Below, piece after piece: positions 8,367 to 16,910 of a stretch of 38,414 nucleotides of DNA (positions are counted from its first letter, which is position 1; every line of letters begins with the position of its first letter). This DNA comes from Tissierella_B sp964485455 (GTDB taxonomy: Bacteria; Bacillota; Clostridia; Tissierellales; Tissierellaceae). The stretch spans positions 1-38,414 of the forward strand of contig CAZAJU010000006.1 of NCBI GenBank assembly GCA_964485455.1. The letters run 5' to 3'. The notes under the pieces were generated by a model. It saw only the letters and a program-made list of their open reading frames with translations, was not told where the DNA came from and made no database searches. Made by a program: the position numbers and the translations under genes.

Positions 8367-8401
8367 AAACTGAACTTTAAAAATTAAAAGGGTGTGAAAA
8401 A

Positions 8402-9721
8402 ATGAAAGCTAATTCAAAGAAGGAAGTAGGCTCGATTTTTGAAATTGAAGGTATACCTGATAAGAAGGAAATAATCCCTCTTGGATTTCAACATGTAGTT
8501 GCTGCATTTGTAGGAATTGTAACACCTGCTATTTTAGTAGCAAATGTAGCTGGATTAAGTGTTTCTGATAAGACCATTTTAATTCAGATAAGTCTTATAG
8601 TTTCAGCACTTTCAACACTACTTCAGCTATATCCAATAAAGGGTATTGGAGCAGGACTGCCAGTAATAATAGGTACTAGTTTTGCTTATGTTCCTACTAT
8701 ATTAGCTATAGCAGGAAAATTTGATATCGCTACAATTTTAGGCTCACAAGTAGTTGGGGGTATAGCGGCGTTTATATTTGGGATATTTGTTAAGCCCTTA
8801 AGAAAGTTTTTTCCTCCAATAGTAACAGGAACGGTAATCTTCACTATAGGACTTTCCCTCTACTCAGTAGCTGTAAGGTATATGGCGGGCGGAGCAGGAA
8901 GCCCTACATTTGGCTCACCCACTAACTGGTTAGTTGCAATCATAACACTAGCTGTAGTTATATATCTTACATATTTTAGAAAGGGACTTCCAAAGCTTGC
9001 AGCTATTCTTATAGGTATGATAGTGGGATATATTGTATCATATTTTATGGGCATGGTATCCTTTAATGCTGTAAGGGATGCTAGCTGGTTCGAAGTAGTT
9101 CCTCCTTTACATTTTGGAATTAGATTTGAGATTAGCGCAATTATATCAATGGTAATAATGTATATCGTTAACGCAGTACAAGCAATTGGAGATTTTTCAT
9201 CTACAACTTTGGGTGGTCTAGACAGAGAGCCAACTGACAAGGAACTTTCAGGTGGAATTAAAGCTAATGGAATAACAAGTGTAATAAGTGCTTTCTTCGG
9301 TGGACTTCCTACAGCTACTTATAGCCAAAACGTAGGAATTGTAACTGTAAATAAAGTAGTAAATAAAACTGTATTTGGATTTGCAGCTGTGGTGTTTCTA
9401 ATTTCAGGGATGATTCCAAAATTTGCTGCTATACTAACAACAATACCTTATAGTGTAATTGGTGGAGCTACAATATCGGTATTTGCCATGATTACCATGA
9501 CAGGAATAAAGATGATAGCATCCTCCGAGCTTACTCCTAGAAACACAGCAGTTGTTGGTCTTGCAGTAGCTATTGGAGTTGGAATAACATCTGTTCCTGG
9601 CTCATTAGAAGGATTTCCATCTTGGGTAGGAACTGTATTCGGCTCATCTTCAGTAGTCATGTCAACTTTAGTAGCTATATTTCTTAATTTAACATTGCCT
9701 AAGGATAAAAAATCCAACTAG
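8402..9721 (+). CDS. NCS2-family nucleobase (xanthine/uracil type) permease
   Basis: A 439-aa polytopic transporter of the nucleobase:cation symporter-2 family, about 12-14 membrane segments. Diagnostic features are the N-terminal LGFQHVVAAFVGIVTPAI block, the AIGDFSSTT segment near residues 262-270, and the family signature SQNVGIVTVNKVVNK near residues 308-322. Family members import xanthine, urate or uracil with a proton or sodium ion; exact specificity cannot be read here. Its position before a regulator and a xanthine dehydrogenase-type enzyme suggests an oxidised purine. It is transcribed from its own promoter. The start follows GGGTGTG. Confidence 0.9.
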   Translation: MKANSKKEVGSIFEIEGIPDKKEIIPLGFQHVVAAFVGIVTPAILVANVAGLSVSDKTILIQISLIVSALSTLLQLYPIKGIGAGLPVIIGTSFAYVPTILAIAGKFDIATILGSQVVGGIAAFIFGIFVKPLRKFFPPIVTGTVIFTIGLSLYSVAVRYMAGGAGSPTFGSPTNWLVAIITLAVVIYLTYFRKGLPKLAAILIGMIVGYIVSYFMGMVSFNAVRDASWFEVVPPLHFGIRFEISAIISMVIMYIVNAVQAIGDFSSTTLGGLDREPTDKELSGGIKANGITSVISAFFGGLPTATYSQNVGIVTVNKVVNKTVFGFAAVVFLISGMIPKFAAILTTIPYSVIGGATISVFAMITMTGIKMIASSELTPRNTAVVGLAVAIGVGITSVPGSLEGFPSWVGTVFGSSSVVMSTLVAIFLNLTLPKDKKSN

Positions 9722-9728
9722 TGTAAAT

Positions 9729-9752
9729 AGAAGCAACTGAAAAAATGCTTCT
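9729..9752 (+). other. Weak hairpin after the permease gene
   Basis: AGAAGCA and TGCTTCT pair around a 10-nt loop, 7 bp after the permease stop. There is no T tract, so termination is doubtful; it may be a 3' stabilising hairpin or a partial attenuator before the GntR gene. Confidence 0.4.
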
Positions 9753-9820
9753 GATAAAAATGAAGATGTTGCTACAATTAAACTGGATAATAAATAAGCC
9801 CTATTTTTATATAAAATATT

Positions 9821-9850
9821 GATGAGTATATTGAAGTTAATATACTCATC
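9821..9850. promoter_or_regulatory. 12-bp perfect inverted repeat before the GntR gene
   Basis: GATGAGTATATT and its exact complement flank a 6-nt loop, ending 28 bp before the GntR start. TTCTTAATTT follows, which is a poor terminator tail. It could be an autoregulatory operator for the GntR protein or a hairpin in the mRNA leader. Confidence 0.55.
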
Positions 9851-9878
9851 TTCTTAATTTAGAGCAAGGAGGTAGTAA

Positions 9879-10670
9879 ATGGAGCTTCAAAAGCCAAGTA
9901 GAATAACCATGTCTCAACAAGCAGTCAATATACTAAGAGATTACGTATTAGGGATGGATGATTCAAGTACCAAGTTGCCTTCAGAAAGTAAGATTGCAGA
10001 ACAAATGGGTCTCTCCAGGCTTACTGTTAGAGAAGCCTTAACGGTATTGGAGAGTGAGGGATTAATAGTAAAGAATCAAGGAAGCAGTACTGTTGTCACT
10101 ACATTTGCTCGAAAGCTTGCAGAAAATATAGACTATAAGGGCGAATTAGGTAGTTTTATAGAAAATTGTGGTTACGAATTAGGTGTAAAACTTATATCCT
10201 ATGATATAATAAAGGTGGATGAATATTCAAAAAAACATTTAAGCCTTATAGAAGGAGATGAGATACTTCAGGTTAAAAAAATATTTTTAGCTGATAAAAG
10301 AGTAGCTGCTTTCTGTATCAATAGAATTCCTATGAAGTTATTATCAAAAGAGTGTATAAATGAAGAAAGTCTTGGTAAATCCATCTTTGATTTTGTAGAG
10401 AATAATAGCGATATTGTATTTGAATATGACTATATGGAAATAATTCCTGAGTTAGTGACTGAAGAAATTTCTAAGATAACTGGTGTTGAATTAGATTTAC
10501 CTATATTAAGAGTAGATGTAGTCAAATATTCTGATAATGGCGAAGGAATAATGTATAATTCAGAGTATTATATGGATGATTTGATCAGGTTTAGTGTATT
10601 AAGAAGCAATAATGGAAACAATTTCAACAAGTTAGTATCAAATAATTTTGCGATGAGAGGTGATTTGTAG
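9879..10670 (+). CDS. GntR-family (HutC/UTRA) transcriptional regulator
   Basis: A 263-aa regulator. The N-terminal winged helix (about 8-75) has the recognition segment KLPSESKIAEQMGLSRLTVR and the wing VKNQGSSTVV. The C-terminal half (about 95-245) is a UTRA ligand-binding domain with YDIIKVDEYSKKHLSL, KKIFLADKRVAAFC and a closing EYYMDDLIRF. HutC-type UTRA domains bind small effectors such as catabolic intermediates. An AAGGAGG site precedes ATG 9879. Its stop TAG shares a base with the GTG start of the xanthine dehydrogenase FAD subunit, so regulator and enzyme are cotranscribed and probably autoregulated. The ligand is likely the enzyme's substrate or product (inference). Confidence 0.9.
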   Translation: MELQKPSRITMSQQAVNILRDYVLGMDDSSTKLPSESKIAEQMGLSRLTVREALTVLESEGLIVKNQGSSTVVTTFARKLAENIDYKGELGSFIENCGYELGVKLISYDIIKVDEYSKKHLSLIEGDEILQVKKIFLADKRVAAFCINRIPMKLLSKECINEESLGKSIFDFVENNSDIVFEYDYMEIIPELVTEEISKITGVELDLPILRVDVVKYSDNGEGIMYNSEYYMDDLIRFSVLRSNNGNNFNKLVSNNFAMRGDL

Positions 10671-11464
10671 TGATAACATTTGGAGATTATTTATTACCTA
10701 AATCAACAGATGAGGCTTATGAAGCTTTAAAATCTAAAAAAGCTGCCAGGCTGATTGGCGGAGGATGCTTTTTAAGGATGGGAGATAGAAGAATTGGCTT
10801 AGCCATAGATTTATCGGATGCAGGTCTTGACTATATAAACGATGTTGGAGATGAAATAGAAATAGGCGCAATGACAAGCCTTAGAAAGTTTGAGACATCT
10901 GAGCTATTAAAGGATCATTTTGGAGATGTTATTAGAGATTCAGTTAAGCATATAATAGGGGTTCAGCTTAGAAGTATTGCTACCATAGGTGCAACTGTTT
11001 ATTCTAAATATGGATTTTCAGATCCGATTACGGCTTTGTTGGCGCTAGATGCAGATATATTCTTTCATGAAGGAGGAAGAATGTCCCTAGAGGATTACTT
11101 AAAGGAAGAAGGCCACAGAAGGGATATTTTGGAGAAGATTATAATCAAGAAGTCCATTAAAAGAGCAGCATTTCAGACATTTAGGAATTCTCAGGTAGAC
11201 TATGCTATATTGAGCGTTGCTGTAGCAGAAAGTGAGAAAGAGATAAGAATTTTCATAGGAGCAAGACCAAGACGTGCTGCCTTGGCCCAAAGTGCTATGG
11301 AATATATAAAAGATAATGGAATAACAGAGGAAACTGCAAAGAGAGCAGGCGAAATAGCATCTGAGGAGCTACATTATGGAAATAACAACAGGGGCTCAGG
11401 TGAATATAGAAAAGAACTATCAAAAATATTGGTAAAAAGAGCATTAATGGAGGTGTCAAAATGA
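10670..11464 (+). CDS. Xanthine dehydrogenase-type molybdenum hydroxylase, FAD-binding subunit
   Basis: A 264-aa CoxM/XdhB-type flavin subunit that carries electrons from the iron-sulfur subunit to the acceptor. The first FAD-binding motif is LIGGGCFLRMG near residue 30 and the second is RSIATIGATVYSKYGFSDPI near 103-122; a CO dehydrogenase flavoprotein C-terminal domain follows (SVAVAESEKEIRIFIGARP). It starts with GTG sharing one base with the GntR stop and has GAGAGGTG upstream. Its end overlaps the iron-sulfur subunit gene by 4 bp. The gene order FAD, 2Fe-2S, Mo subunit is typical of three-subunit bacterial enzymes. Confidence 0.92.
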   Translation: MITFGDYLLPKSTDEAYEALKSKKAARLIGGGCFLRMGDRRIGLAIDLSDAGLDYINDVGDEIEIGAMTSLRKFETSELLKDHFGDVIRDSVKHIIGVQLRSIATIGATVYSKYGFSDPITALLALDADIFFHEGGRMSLEDYLKEEGHRRDILEKIIIKKSIKRAAFQTFRNSQVDYAILSVAVAESEKEIRIFIGARPRRAALAQSAMEYIKDNGITEETAKRAGEIASEELHYGNNNRGSGEYRKELSKILVKRALMEVSK

Positions 11465-11913
11465 TTATAAACCTACATATCAACGGCCAAAAAAAATCTT
11501 TTGACGTAAATCCAGATGAATATTTACTTGAGGCATTGAGAAGACATGGATATCTTAGCGTTAAAAAGGCATGTAGTACAGGCTCATGCGGAGTTTGTAC
11601 TGTACTAATAGATGGGAGTCCTATATTATCCTGTTCCTATCTTGCAGTAAGAGCAAATAATAAGAGCATTACAACAGTAGAAGGTTTAACAGATGAAGAA
11701 AGAAAGCTTGGTGAATTCTTGGTAGATGAAGGAGTAGATCAGTGTGGATATTGCAGCCCAGGTCTTGTCCTTACAGTTATCGCCATGAAAAGAGAGCTTA
11801 AAAGTCCTACAAAGGAATCCATTACTCAATATTTAACAGGAAACCTATGCAGATGTACGGGCTATGTAGGACAACTAAGAGCTATTATGAGGTATATGGG
11901 GGTGTCAGAATGA
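11461..11913 (+). CDS. Xanthine dehydrogenase-type molybdenum hydroxylase, 2Fe-2S subunit
   Basis: A 150-aa CoxS/XdhC-type subunit with two [2Fe-2S] clusters. The ferredoxin-like N-terminal domain has cysteines C38, C43, C46 and C58 (CSTGSCGVC then ILSC). The helical C-terminal domain has C95 and C98 (CGYC) and C130 and C132 (NLCRC). All eight ligands are present, so the electron relay should be intact. A GGAGGTGTCAAA ribosome site precedes ATG 11461. It overlaps both neighbours by 4 bp, showing tight translational coupling of the three subunits. Confidence 0.95.
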   Translation: MIINLHINGQKKSFDVNPDEYLLEALRRHGYLSVKKACSTGSCGVCTVLIDGSPILSCSYLAVRANNKSITTVEGLTDEERKLGEFLVDEGVDQCGYCSPGLVLTVIAMKRELKSPTKESITQYLTGNLCRCTGYVGQLRAIMRYMGVSE

Positions 11914-14228
11914 AAAGGGAACTAAAATCAGTAGGACAACATAGACCAAAGATAGACGGGATGAGTTTAGTAACGGGGAAACCCTTATATACCGATGATA
12001 TCGCACCAAGTAATTGTCTCGTTATAAAGATTTTAAGAAGTCCGCATGCTTTTGCAAGGATTAAGAGCATTAACACAGAAAAGGCAGAGAAAATTCCTGG
12101 AGTAGAAGTGATATTCACCCATGAGAATGTGCCAAAAAACCTGTATACAAGAGCTGGTCAGTCCTATCCGGAGCCTTCAGTTTATGACAAATATATATTA
12201 GACGAATATGTAAGATATGTTGGGGACGAGGTAGCAATAGTTGCAGCAGAAACTGAGGATATTGCTAAAAAGGCATTAAAGCTTATAAAAGTAGAGTATG
12301 AGGTATATGAACCAGTTCTAGATATGATGAAATCCCAGGAAAGCAAGAGTCAAATCCACTTTAGAGAAAGATGCTTCCTAAATAGTGATCATGGCTTTGA
12401 ACCTGAGAAGAATATTTCAGCAGTTTATAATTTTGGTGTAGGTGATGTGGATAAGGCTCTTGAAGGTTGTGATGTAGTAATTAAAAGTAGATATAAGACT
12501 CAGGCACAATCCCATGCAATGATGGAGACCTATAGGGCTTTCTCATATATGGACCCATATGGAACCTTGGTAATAGTATCTTCTACCCAGATTCCATTTC
12601 ATGTAAGAAGAGACGTGGCTCTTTCCCTAGGGATACCTACAAGAAAGGTTAGAGTAATAAAGCCAAGAATAGGTGGAGGATTTGGAGGCAAGCAAACTGT
12701 TCAGGTGGAATTCTATCCAGCCCTTGTCACATATAAGACCGGAAAACCATCTAAGATAGTATATGACCGTAAGGAAACCTTCCAAACAACCACAACTAGA
12801 CATGCTATGACCTTGGATGTAACCCTAGGCTCCGATGCTGAAGGGAATATAAAAGCCATAGATTTGGATGTAATCTCTGATACAGGAGCATATGGGGAGC
12901 ATGCCGCTACAGTACTTGGAGCTGTAGGTTATAAGGCCATACCTCTTTATAATAGGGTGGATGCTGCCAGATTTACAGGAAAAGCAGTATATACTAACCA
13001 CGTCTCAGGTGGTGCTTTTAGAGGCTATGGAGTTACCCAGGGTACATTTGCACTGGAATCTGCAGTAAATGAGTTAGCGGCTAAGTTAAATATGGATCCA
13101 GTAGTTTTAAGAGAGAAGAATATGATTAGAAAAGGTGAAACGTCTCAGATATTTAACCTTACAACTATAGGTGCAGGTGATGAGCCTATAACAATGGATA
13201 GCTGTGAACTAAAATATTGTGTAGAGAAGGGTAAGGAACTAATAGATTGGAACAATAAATACCCAAGAAAAGAAGTATCCTCAACCAAGGTAAGAGGGGT
13301 AGGAATGTCCATATCAATGCAAGGGTCTGGCATACCAGGTATAGATGCGGCATCTGCTTCAATCAGGCTAAATGAGGGTGGAACATTTACTCTTTTAACC
13401 GGGGCAGCTGATATAGGAACTGGTGCTGATACTATATTAAAGCAGATTGCAGCTGAGGGTCTTGGAGTTTCTAATGATATTATTACAATATTCTCATCAG
13501 ATACTGAGCTAACACCATTTGATGTAGGAGCATATGCATCTGGAACCACATATTTTTCAGGTAACGCCATTAAAATAGCTGCCTTAGACCTTAGAGATAA
13601 GATCTTAAGAGAAGGGGCAAGAATTTTGCATATTGATGTTGAAGATGTGGAATTCGATGGAGTTGATATTAAATCAAAGGATGGAAGTCATTCTATATCC
13701 TTAGTTGATTTTAGCAATAAGCTTATATATAAGAGACCGCATATACAATTAGTAGGAACAGGATCCTATACCACTACAGATGTAGCGCCTCCTTTTGTAG
13801 CAGGATTTGCCGAGGTAGAAGTGGATCTAGAAACCGGTAAGGTTGATGTCTTAAATTTTGTAGAGGTAATAGATTGTGGAACTGTGGTAAATCCAAAGCT
13901 TGCAAGAATTCAAGCAGAAGGAGGTATAGTCCAGGGAATCGGAATGGCCTTATTTGAGGAAGTAAAGGAAACAAAAGGTGGGAAGCTTATTACCAACACC
14001 TTGATGCAATACAAGATTCCTTGCAGAATGGATATCAACAACATAGTTGTTGATTTTGCAGACTCTTACGATGAAACTGGGCCATATGGGGCAAAGTCAA
14101 TTGGGGAAGTAGTTACCAACCCTGCTCCACCTGCTATTGCAGATGCTGTATATAATGCTACTGGAGTAAGAATTAGAGAACTACCAATTACTCCAGAAAA
14201 ACTAAAGATGGAATTGATAAAGAAATAA
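11910..14228 (+). CDS. Xanthine dehydrogenase-type molybdenum hydroxylase, molybdopterin-binding subunit
   Basis: The 772-aa catalytic subunit that binds the molybdenum cofactor and hydroxylates a heterocycle. Visible motifs are the N-terminal KIDGMSLVTGKPLYTDDI, the cofactor-binding GGGFGGKQ near residue 255, the GGAFRGYGVTQ loop with the arginine used by xanthine dehydrogenases, and the C-terminal GPYGAKSIGEVV with the catalytic Glu. The AFRGYG loop is of the xanthine dehydrogenase kind, not the AYRCSFR of CO dehydrogenase. I chose ATG 11910, which overlaps the TGA of the previous gene and has GGGGTGTC upstream; an upstream in-frame ATG at 11847 lies deep inside the previous gene. Purine is likely but not proven as substrate. 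A terminator follows. Confidence 0.93.
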   Translation: MKRELKSVGQHRPKIDGMSLVTGKPLYTDDIAPSNCLVIKILRSPHAFARIKSINTEKAEKIPGVEVIFTHENVPKNLYTRAGQSYPEPSVYDKYILDEYVRYVGDEVAIVAAETEDIAKKALKLIKVEYEVYEPVLDMMKSQESKSQIHFRERCFLNSDHGFEPEKNISAVYNFGVGDVDKALEGCDVVIKSRYKTQAQSHAMMETYRAFSYMDPYGTLVIVSSTQIPFHVRRDVALSLGIPTRKVRVIKPRIGGGFGGKQTVQVEFYPALVTYKTGKPSKIVYDRKETFQTTTTRHAMTLDVTLGSDAEGNIKAIDLDVISDTGAYGEHAATVLGAVGYKAIPLYNRVDAARFTGKAVYTNHVSGGAFRGYGVTQGTFALESAVNELAAKLNMDPVVLREKNMIRKGETSQIFNLTTIGAGDEPITMDSCELKYCVEKGKELIDWNNKYPRKEVSSTKVRGVGMSISMQGSGIPGIDAASASIRLNEGGTFTLLTGAADIGTGADTILKQIAAEGLGVSNDIITIFSSDTELTPFDVGAYASGTTYFSGNAIKIAALDLRDKILREGARILHIDVEDVEFDGVDIKSKDGSHSISLVDFSNKLIYKRPHIQLVGTGSYTTTDVAPPFVAGFAEVEVDLETGKVDVLNFVEVIDCGTVVNPKLARIQAEGGIVQGIGMALFEEVKETKGGKLITNTLMQYKIPCRMDINNIVVDFADSYDETGPYGAKSIGEVVTNPAPPAIADAVYNATGVRIRELPITPEKLKMELIKK

Positions 14229-14240
14229 CTGTTTAATTTA

Positions 14241-14264
14241 GGCAACCTATAGGTTGCCTTTTTT
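14241..14264 (+). terminator. Intrinsic terminator of the xanthine dehydrogenase operon
   Basis: GGCAACC pairs with GGTTGCC around TATA, followed directly by six T. Confidence 0.9.
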
Positions 14265-14280
14265 CGACATTAAAAGTATT

Positions 14281-14309
14281 TTTACATAAGTATGTCTTTA
14301 TGGTAAAAT
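14281..14309 (+). promoter_or_regulatory. Sigma-A promoter of the YkvA-like gene
   Basis: TTTACA at 14281-14286, a 17-nt spacer and TAAAAT at 14304-14309. It is about 100 bp before the YkvA-like start. Confidence 0.6.
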
Positions 14310-14408
14310 TAGAAATAGTATTTAAGATAGGTGGGATTTCGAGTAGATAATAAACAGAAATGATTAGGATTTATAGAATTTGGAAAAAAATATAATTGGG
14401 GTGATTGT

Positions 14409-14903
14409 ATGAATTTGAATTTTGAAAAAATTATCAGTAATTTTCGGGATAAAGCCTCTGATCTTTATGAAGATAGAGGAAAAATAGCAGAGCTTTTACA
14501 AAAGGTTAAGAAGATGCTGGAAGGTAATAAGGAGTTAAAAAGCTTAATAGATGATTTGAAGGTTTTGATAGAGCTTATAAAAGATTATTACAATGGTAGA
14601 TATAAAGAACTTTCACAGGGTTCAGTTATATTGATATTAATAAGTCTTATTTATTTAGTTACTCCTATTGATATTATTCCGGATTTTGTTTTAGGTGGTT
14701 TTATTGATGATGCAGCGGTTATAGCTTATATTCTAAAGAAAATCACTTCAGAAATCGATGCATATAAATCCTGGAAGGTAAATAGACCTGCTGATATTAT
14801 GGATGACGATATAATAGATTTAGATGATGTAATTGAGATGGAGGAAGTGGACCCAGAATACAATAAGGATGATATGATAGATATAACTCCAGATAAAGAG
14901 TAG
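14409..14903 (+). CDS. YkvA-like DUF1232 membrane protein
   Basis: A 164-aa protein with the DUF1232 core near residues 70-120: a hydrophobic segment, then the family hallmark YLVTPIDIIPDFVLGGFIDDAAVI. The N-terminal 65 residues are charged and helical. The C-terminal 35 residues are very acidic (DDDIIDLDDVIEMEEVD), an extension beyond the small domain. The family's function is unknown. The S-layer-homology gene follows 18 bp downstream, so both are probably cotranscribed from the promoter at 14281. GGGGTGATTGT precedes the ATG. Confidence 0.85.
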   Translation: MNLNFEKIISNFRDKASDLYEDRGKIAELLQKVKKMLEGNKELKSLIDDLKVLIELIKDYYNGRYKELSQGSVILILISLIYLVTPIDIIPDFVLGGFIDDAAVIAYILKKITSEIDAYKSWKVNRPADIMDDDIIDLDDVIEMEEVDPEYNKDDMIDITPDKE

Positions 14904-14921
14904 AATTTCGAGGAGGTAGTA

Positions 14922-15896
14922 ATGAAAAACATATTAATCGTAGTATTATGTTGGATGCTTTTAATACCAACACATTCCTTTGGTGAAGCAATTATTACAG
15001 AGAAAAATTTAGGAACTCCAAGTTTTTTAACCTTAAGTATCGCAGAAAACCAGTTTGTCCTTTCCTGGAAAAATCCATATTTAATATTTGGATTGGGAAA
15101 TGTAGAATATCAGGTAGATTACAAGGTAGGAAGGGGAGAATGGGCTTCTATAAATAAAGAACTCAAATCAACATACTTACCTTTTTCTACAGATGAAAGG
15201 ACTACTATTGTTATAGATCCAACAACAGAAGGCTTAGGATATATAGACCTAAATAATACTAATTATAGCTTTAGAGTCAGATACGTTCTTAGATATTTTA
15301 AGGATGGAGCTAGTTTAAAGGTTGATGGTTCATTCTCAAGCCCTGTGTCCTTAGGGCTAAAGTCTTATTACCAGAATGCTAGTAATTGGGCTTTTGTAGA
15401 GCTTGATAGGGCAGTTGAATTGCAGTTGATTTCAGACACTATTAGAGATGATATGAAGAAGGAAATCACTAGAGAGGAATTTAGTGCAATAGTAGTAAGA
15501 CTTTATGAGCTACAAACAGGAAACACTATAAATTATGAAGGACAATCATTTGCTGACACTAACAACCCAGAGGTATTAAAGGCAGCAAAGATTGGAGTAG
15601 TTAAAGGAGTTGGAGGAGGAAAATTCTTGCCAAATAACCTTGTCACCAGGCAAGAAATTGCAGTAATGCTAGTTAGAGCCTTAAAAGCTATTCATCCCCA
15701 GATGGATTTTAGCTATGGAGCAGTTCAACCTACAACGGAATCCAACATAGCCTCCTGGGCCATAGAAGATGTAAATTTTATGAGGTATAAGGGTATCCTA
15801 AGAGGCGATAGCAAAGGTCTTATAAATCCACTAGGACATACTACTAGAGAAGAGGCAGTTATACTTACTTTAAGAACCCACGATACATTTAAATAA
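14922..15896 (+). CDS. S-layer-homology (SLH) domain surface protein
   Basis: A 324-aa exported protein. A signal peptide covers about residues 1-22 (NILIVVLCWMLLIPTHSFG). Residues about 30-140 look like a fibronectin III-like fold (FVLSWKNP, YQVDYKVGRGEW, YSFRVRYVLRY). Two SLH repeats follow: one with ITREEFSAIVVRLYEL...FADTNNPEVLKAAKIGVVKG (about 180-235), and the next starting at LVTRQEIAVMLVRALK and continuing through AIEDVNFMRYKGILRG, plus a final partial THTTREEAV-like turn. SLH repeats bind pyruvylated secondary cell-wall polymer, so the protein should be anchored to the wall. GAGGAGGT precedes the ATG. Confidence 0.88.
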   Translation: MKNILIVVLCWMLLIPTHSFGEAIITEKNLGTPSFLTLSIAENQFVLSWKNPYLIFGLGNVEYQVDYKVGRGEWASINKELKSTYLPFSTDERTTIVIDPTTEGLGYIDLNNTNYSFRVRYVLRYFKDGASLKVDGSFSSPVSLGLKSYYQNASNWAFVELDRAVELQLISDTIRDDMKKEITREEFSAIVVRLYELQTGNTINYEGQSFADTNNPEVLKAAKIGVVKGVGGGKFLPNNLVTRQEIAVMLVRALKAIHPQMDFSYGAVQPTTESNIASWAIEDVNFMRYKGILRGDSKGLINPLGHTTREEAVILTLRTHDTFK

Positions 15897-15911
15897 ATCA
15901 GGAAATAGAGT

Positions 15912-15954
15912 AATAGGAAATAAAAATTAGGTAATATGGAATAGGAAATAAAAA
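15912..15954. repeat. Short direct repeat, two 15-bp copies
   Basis: AATAGGAAATAAAAA occurs at 15912-15926 and 15940-15954, 28 bp apart, between the SLH gene and the following terminator. It is low-complexity and no function is apparent. Confidence 0.5.
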
Positions 15955-16010
15955 ACCCGGGAGACTTGAAAGATAGTATTTTAACTGTCTTTGAAGAATC
16001 TCGGGTTTTA
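15951..16010. terminator. Long bidirectional terminator between converging genes
   Basis: AAAACCCG pairs with CGGGTTTT, and the stem continues imperfectly through GAGACTTGAAAGATAG and CTGTCTTTGAAGAATCTC. On the minus strand the hairpin runs into a T6 stretch, ending the ftsX operon; on the plus strand it ends the SLH transcript. Confidence 0.8.
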
Positions 16011-16034
16011 TTACTAATTAAAGAGTCTGTGGGA

Positions 16035-16910
16035 TTATTCTCTAGTGGATTTAAGTCCTATAGCACATCCCAGTAAACCCAATATAAAACCTAAACCTAG
16101 GATCAATACCCCTATGCCCAAAATCATCTGTTTATAATCTGGAAGAACTATAAAGGGTAGATAACCTATAATTTGAGAGTTTAAAAACCTTATAATTATA
16201 GTAACCATTCCTACGGATAGAAGTGCTGCAAGCAATGTCATAAATAGACCTTCCAGCACATAGGGAAGGGTTATAAATCCTTCCGGTGCTCCTAGGAGCC
16301 TTAGGGTATTTATTTCTTCTTTGTTTGAGTATATACCTTGTCTTATGATATGGGATGTAATTACGAGTGTAGCAATACTGACGGCTGAGATTACAAGTAT
16401 TCCCAGTAAGTTTGCTACATTGGATATCCCTTTAAGCTTCTCTAAAACTGCCTTGTTATCACGTATAAATTCTACTCCTTGAACTTTTTCAATGATTGAA
16501 GAAACTTTATCCATATTATTCAAATCTATTTTGACCTCTATATAGGGACTAAAGGGATTATGGTCAAAAAGCTCTAAAATTCTCGATTCTTCCCCCATTA
16601 TTTCAGTCATTCTATCCTTGGCTTCATCTTCATTAATAGGTACGACTTGCAATACTCCATTTATATTTTGGATATCCTCTTGGATTTCTTTTATATCGGA
16701 ATTCTCATAGTAATAAACACTGATTTCTGCTTGGCTTTCGATGGAATCTATCATATAATTTACGCTCCACCCTCCTGCAACTATTAAGGATAGGAGAAAG
16801 AATATAAATCCTAAGCTGATTATAGAAAGGATATTGGATGCCAAATCCAGTTTCAATACGGTTTTTATTTCTTTTAGGAAGTAATCTATATTTTTAGCTA
16901 TTGATTTCAT
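16035..16910 (-). CDS. ftsX: Cell-division ABC transporter permease FtsX
   Basis: A 291-aa membrane protein that passes the ATPase signal of FtsE to extracytoplasmic peptidoglycan hydrolase regulators. The topology is typical: a cytoplasmic N terminus, a first helix near residues 25-48, a large outer loop (about 50-165), then three helices near 170-190, 210-235 and 260-285. NTLRLLGAPEGFI is the conserved segment linking helices 2 and 3. Its start lies inside ftsE (17-bp overlap) with GGGAGG before it. It forms an operon with ftsE and the coiled-coil protein gene. Confidence 0.93.
   Translation of the reverse strand: MKSIAKNIDYFLKEIKTVLKLDLASNILSIISLGFIFFLLSLIVAGGWSVNYMIDSIESQAEISVYYYENSDIKEIQEDIQNINGVLQVVPINEDEAKDRMTEIMGEESRILELFDHNPFSPYIEVKIDLNNMDKVSSIIEKVQGVEFIRDNKAVLEKLKGISNVANLLGILVISAVSIATLVITSHIIRQGIYSNKEEINTLRLLGAPEGFITLPYVLEGLFMTLLAALLSVGMVTIIIRFLNSQIIGYLPFIVLPDYKQMILGIGVLILGLGFILGLLGCAIGLKSTRE

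Larger units (their letters stand above)
8023..8401. promoter_or_regulatory. 379-bp intergenic region before the nucleobase permease
   Basis: This very AT-rich region lies between divergent genes. It contains an AATACCC/GGGTATT hairpin with a T-rich tail (8090-8140), an inverted repeat at 8217-8240, a good promoter at 8241-8269 and a 27-bp near-palindrome at 8340-8366, all described separately. I see no purine-riboswitch core although the downstream gene is a nucleobase permease. The mRNA leader would be about 125 nt. Confidence 0.7.

Noticed and set aside
8023..8401. Purine riboswitch before the nucleobase permease
   Set aside because: The conserved three-way-junction core and loop sequences are not visible, although symmetric DNA sites are.
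8860..9240. 126-codon open frame on the minus strand opposite the permease
   Set aside because: It mirrors the permease coding sequence, has no ribosome site, and its composition reflects the complement of hydrophobic codons.
15912..15954. Mobile element remnant
   Set aside because: Two 15-bp A-rich direct repeats with no coding remnant or terminal inverted repeats are not enough to support one.
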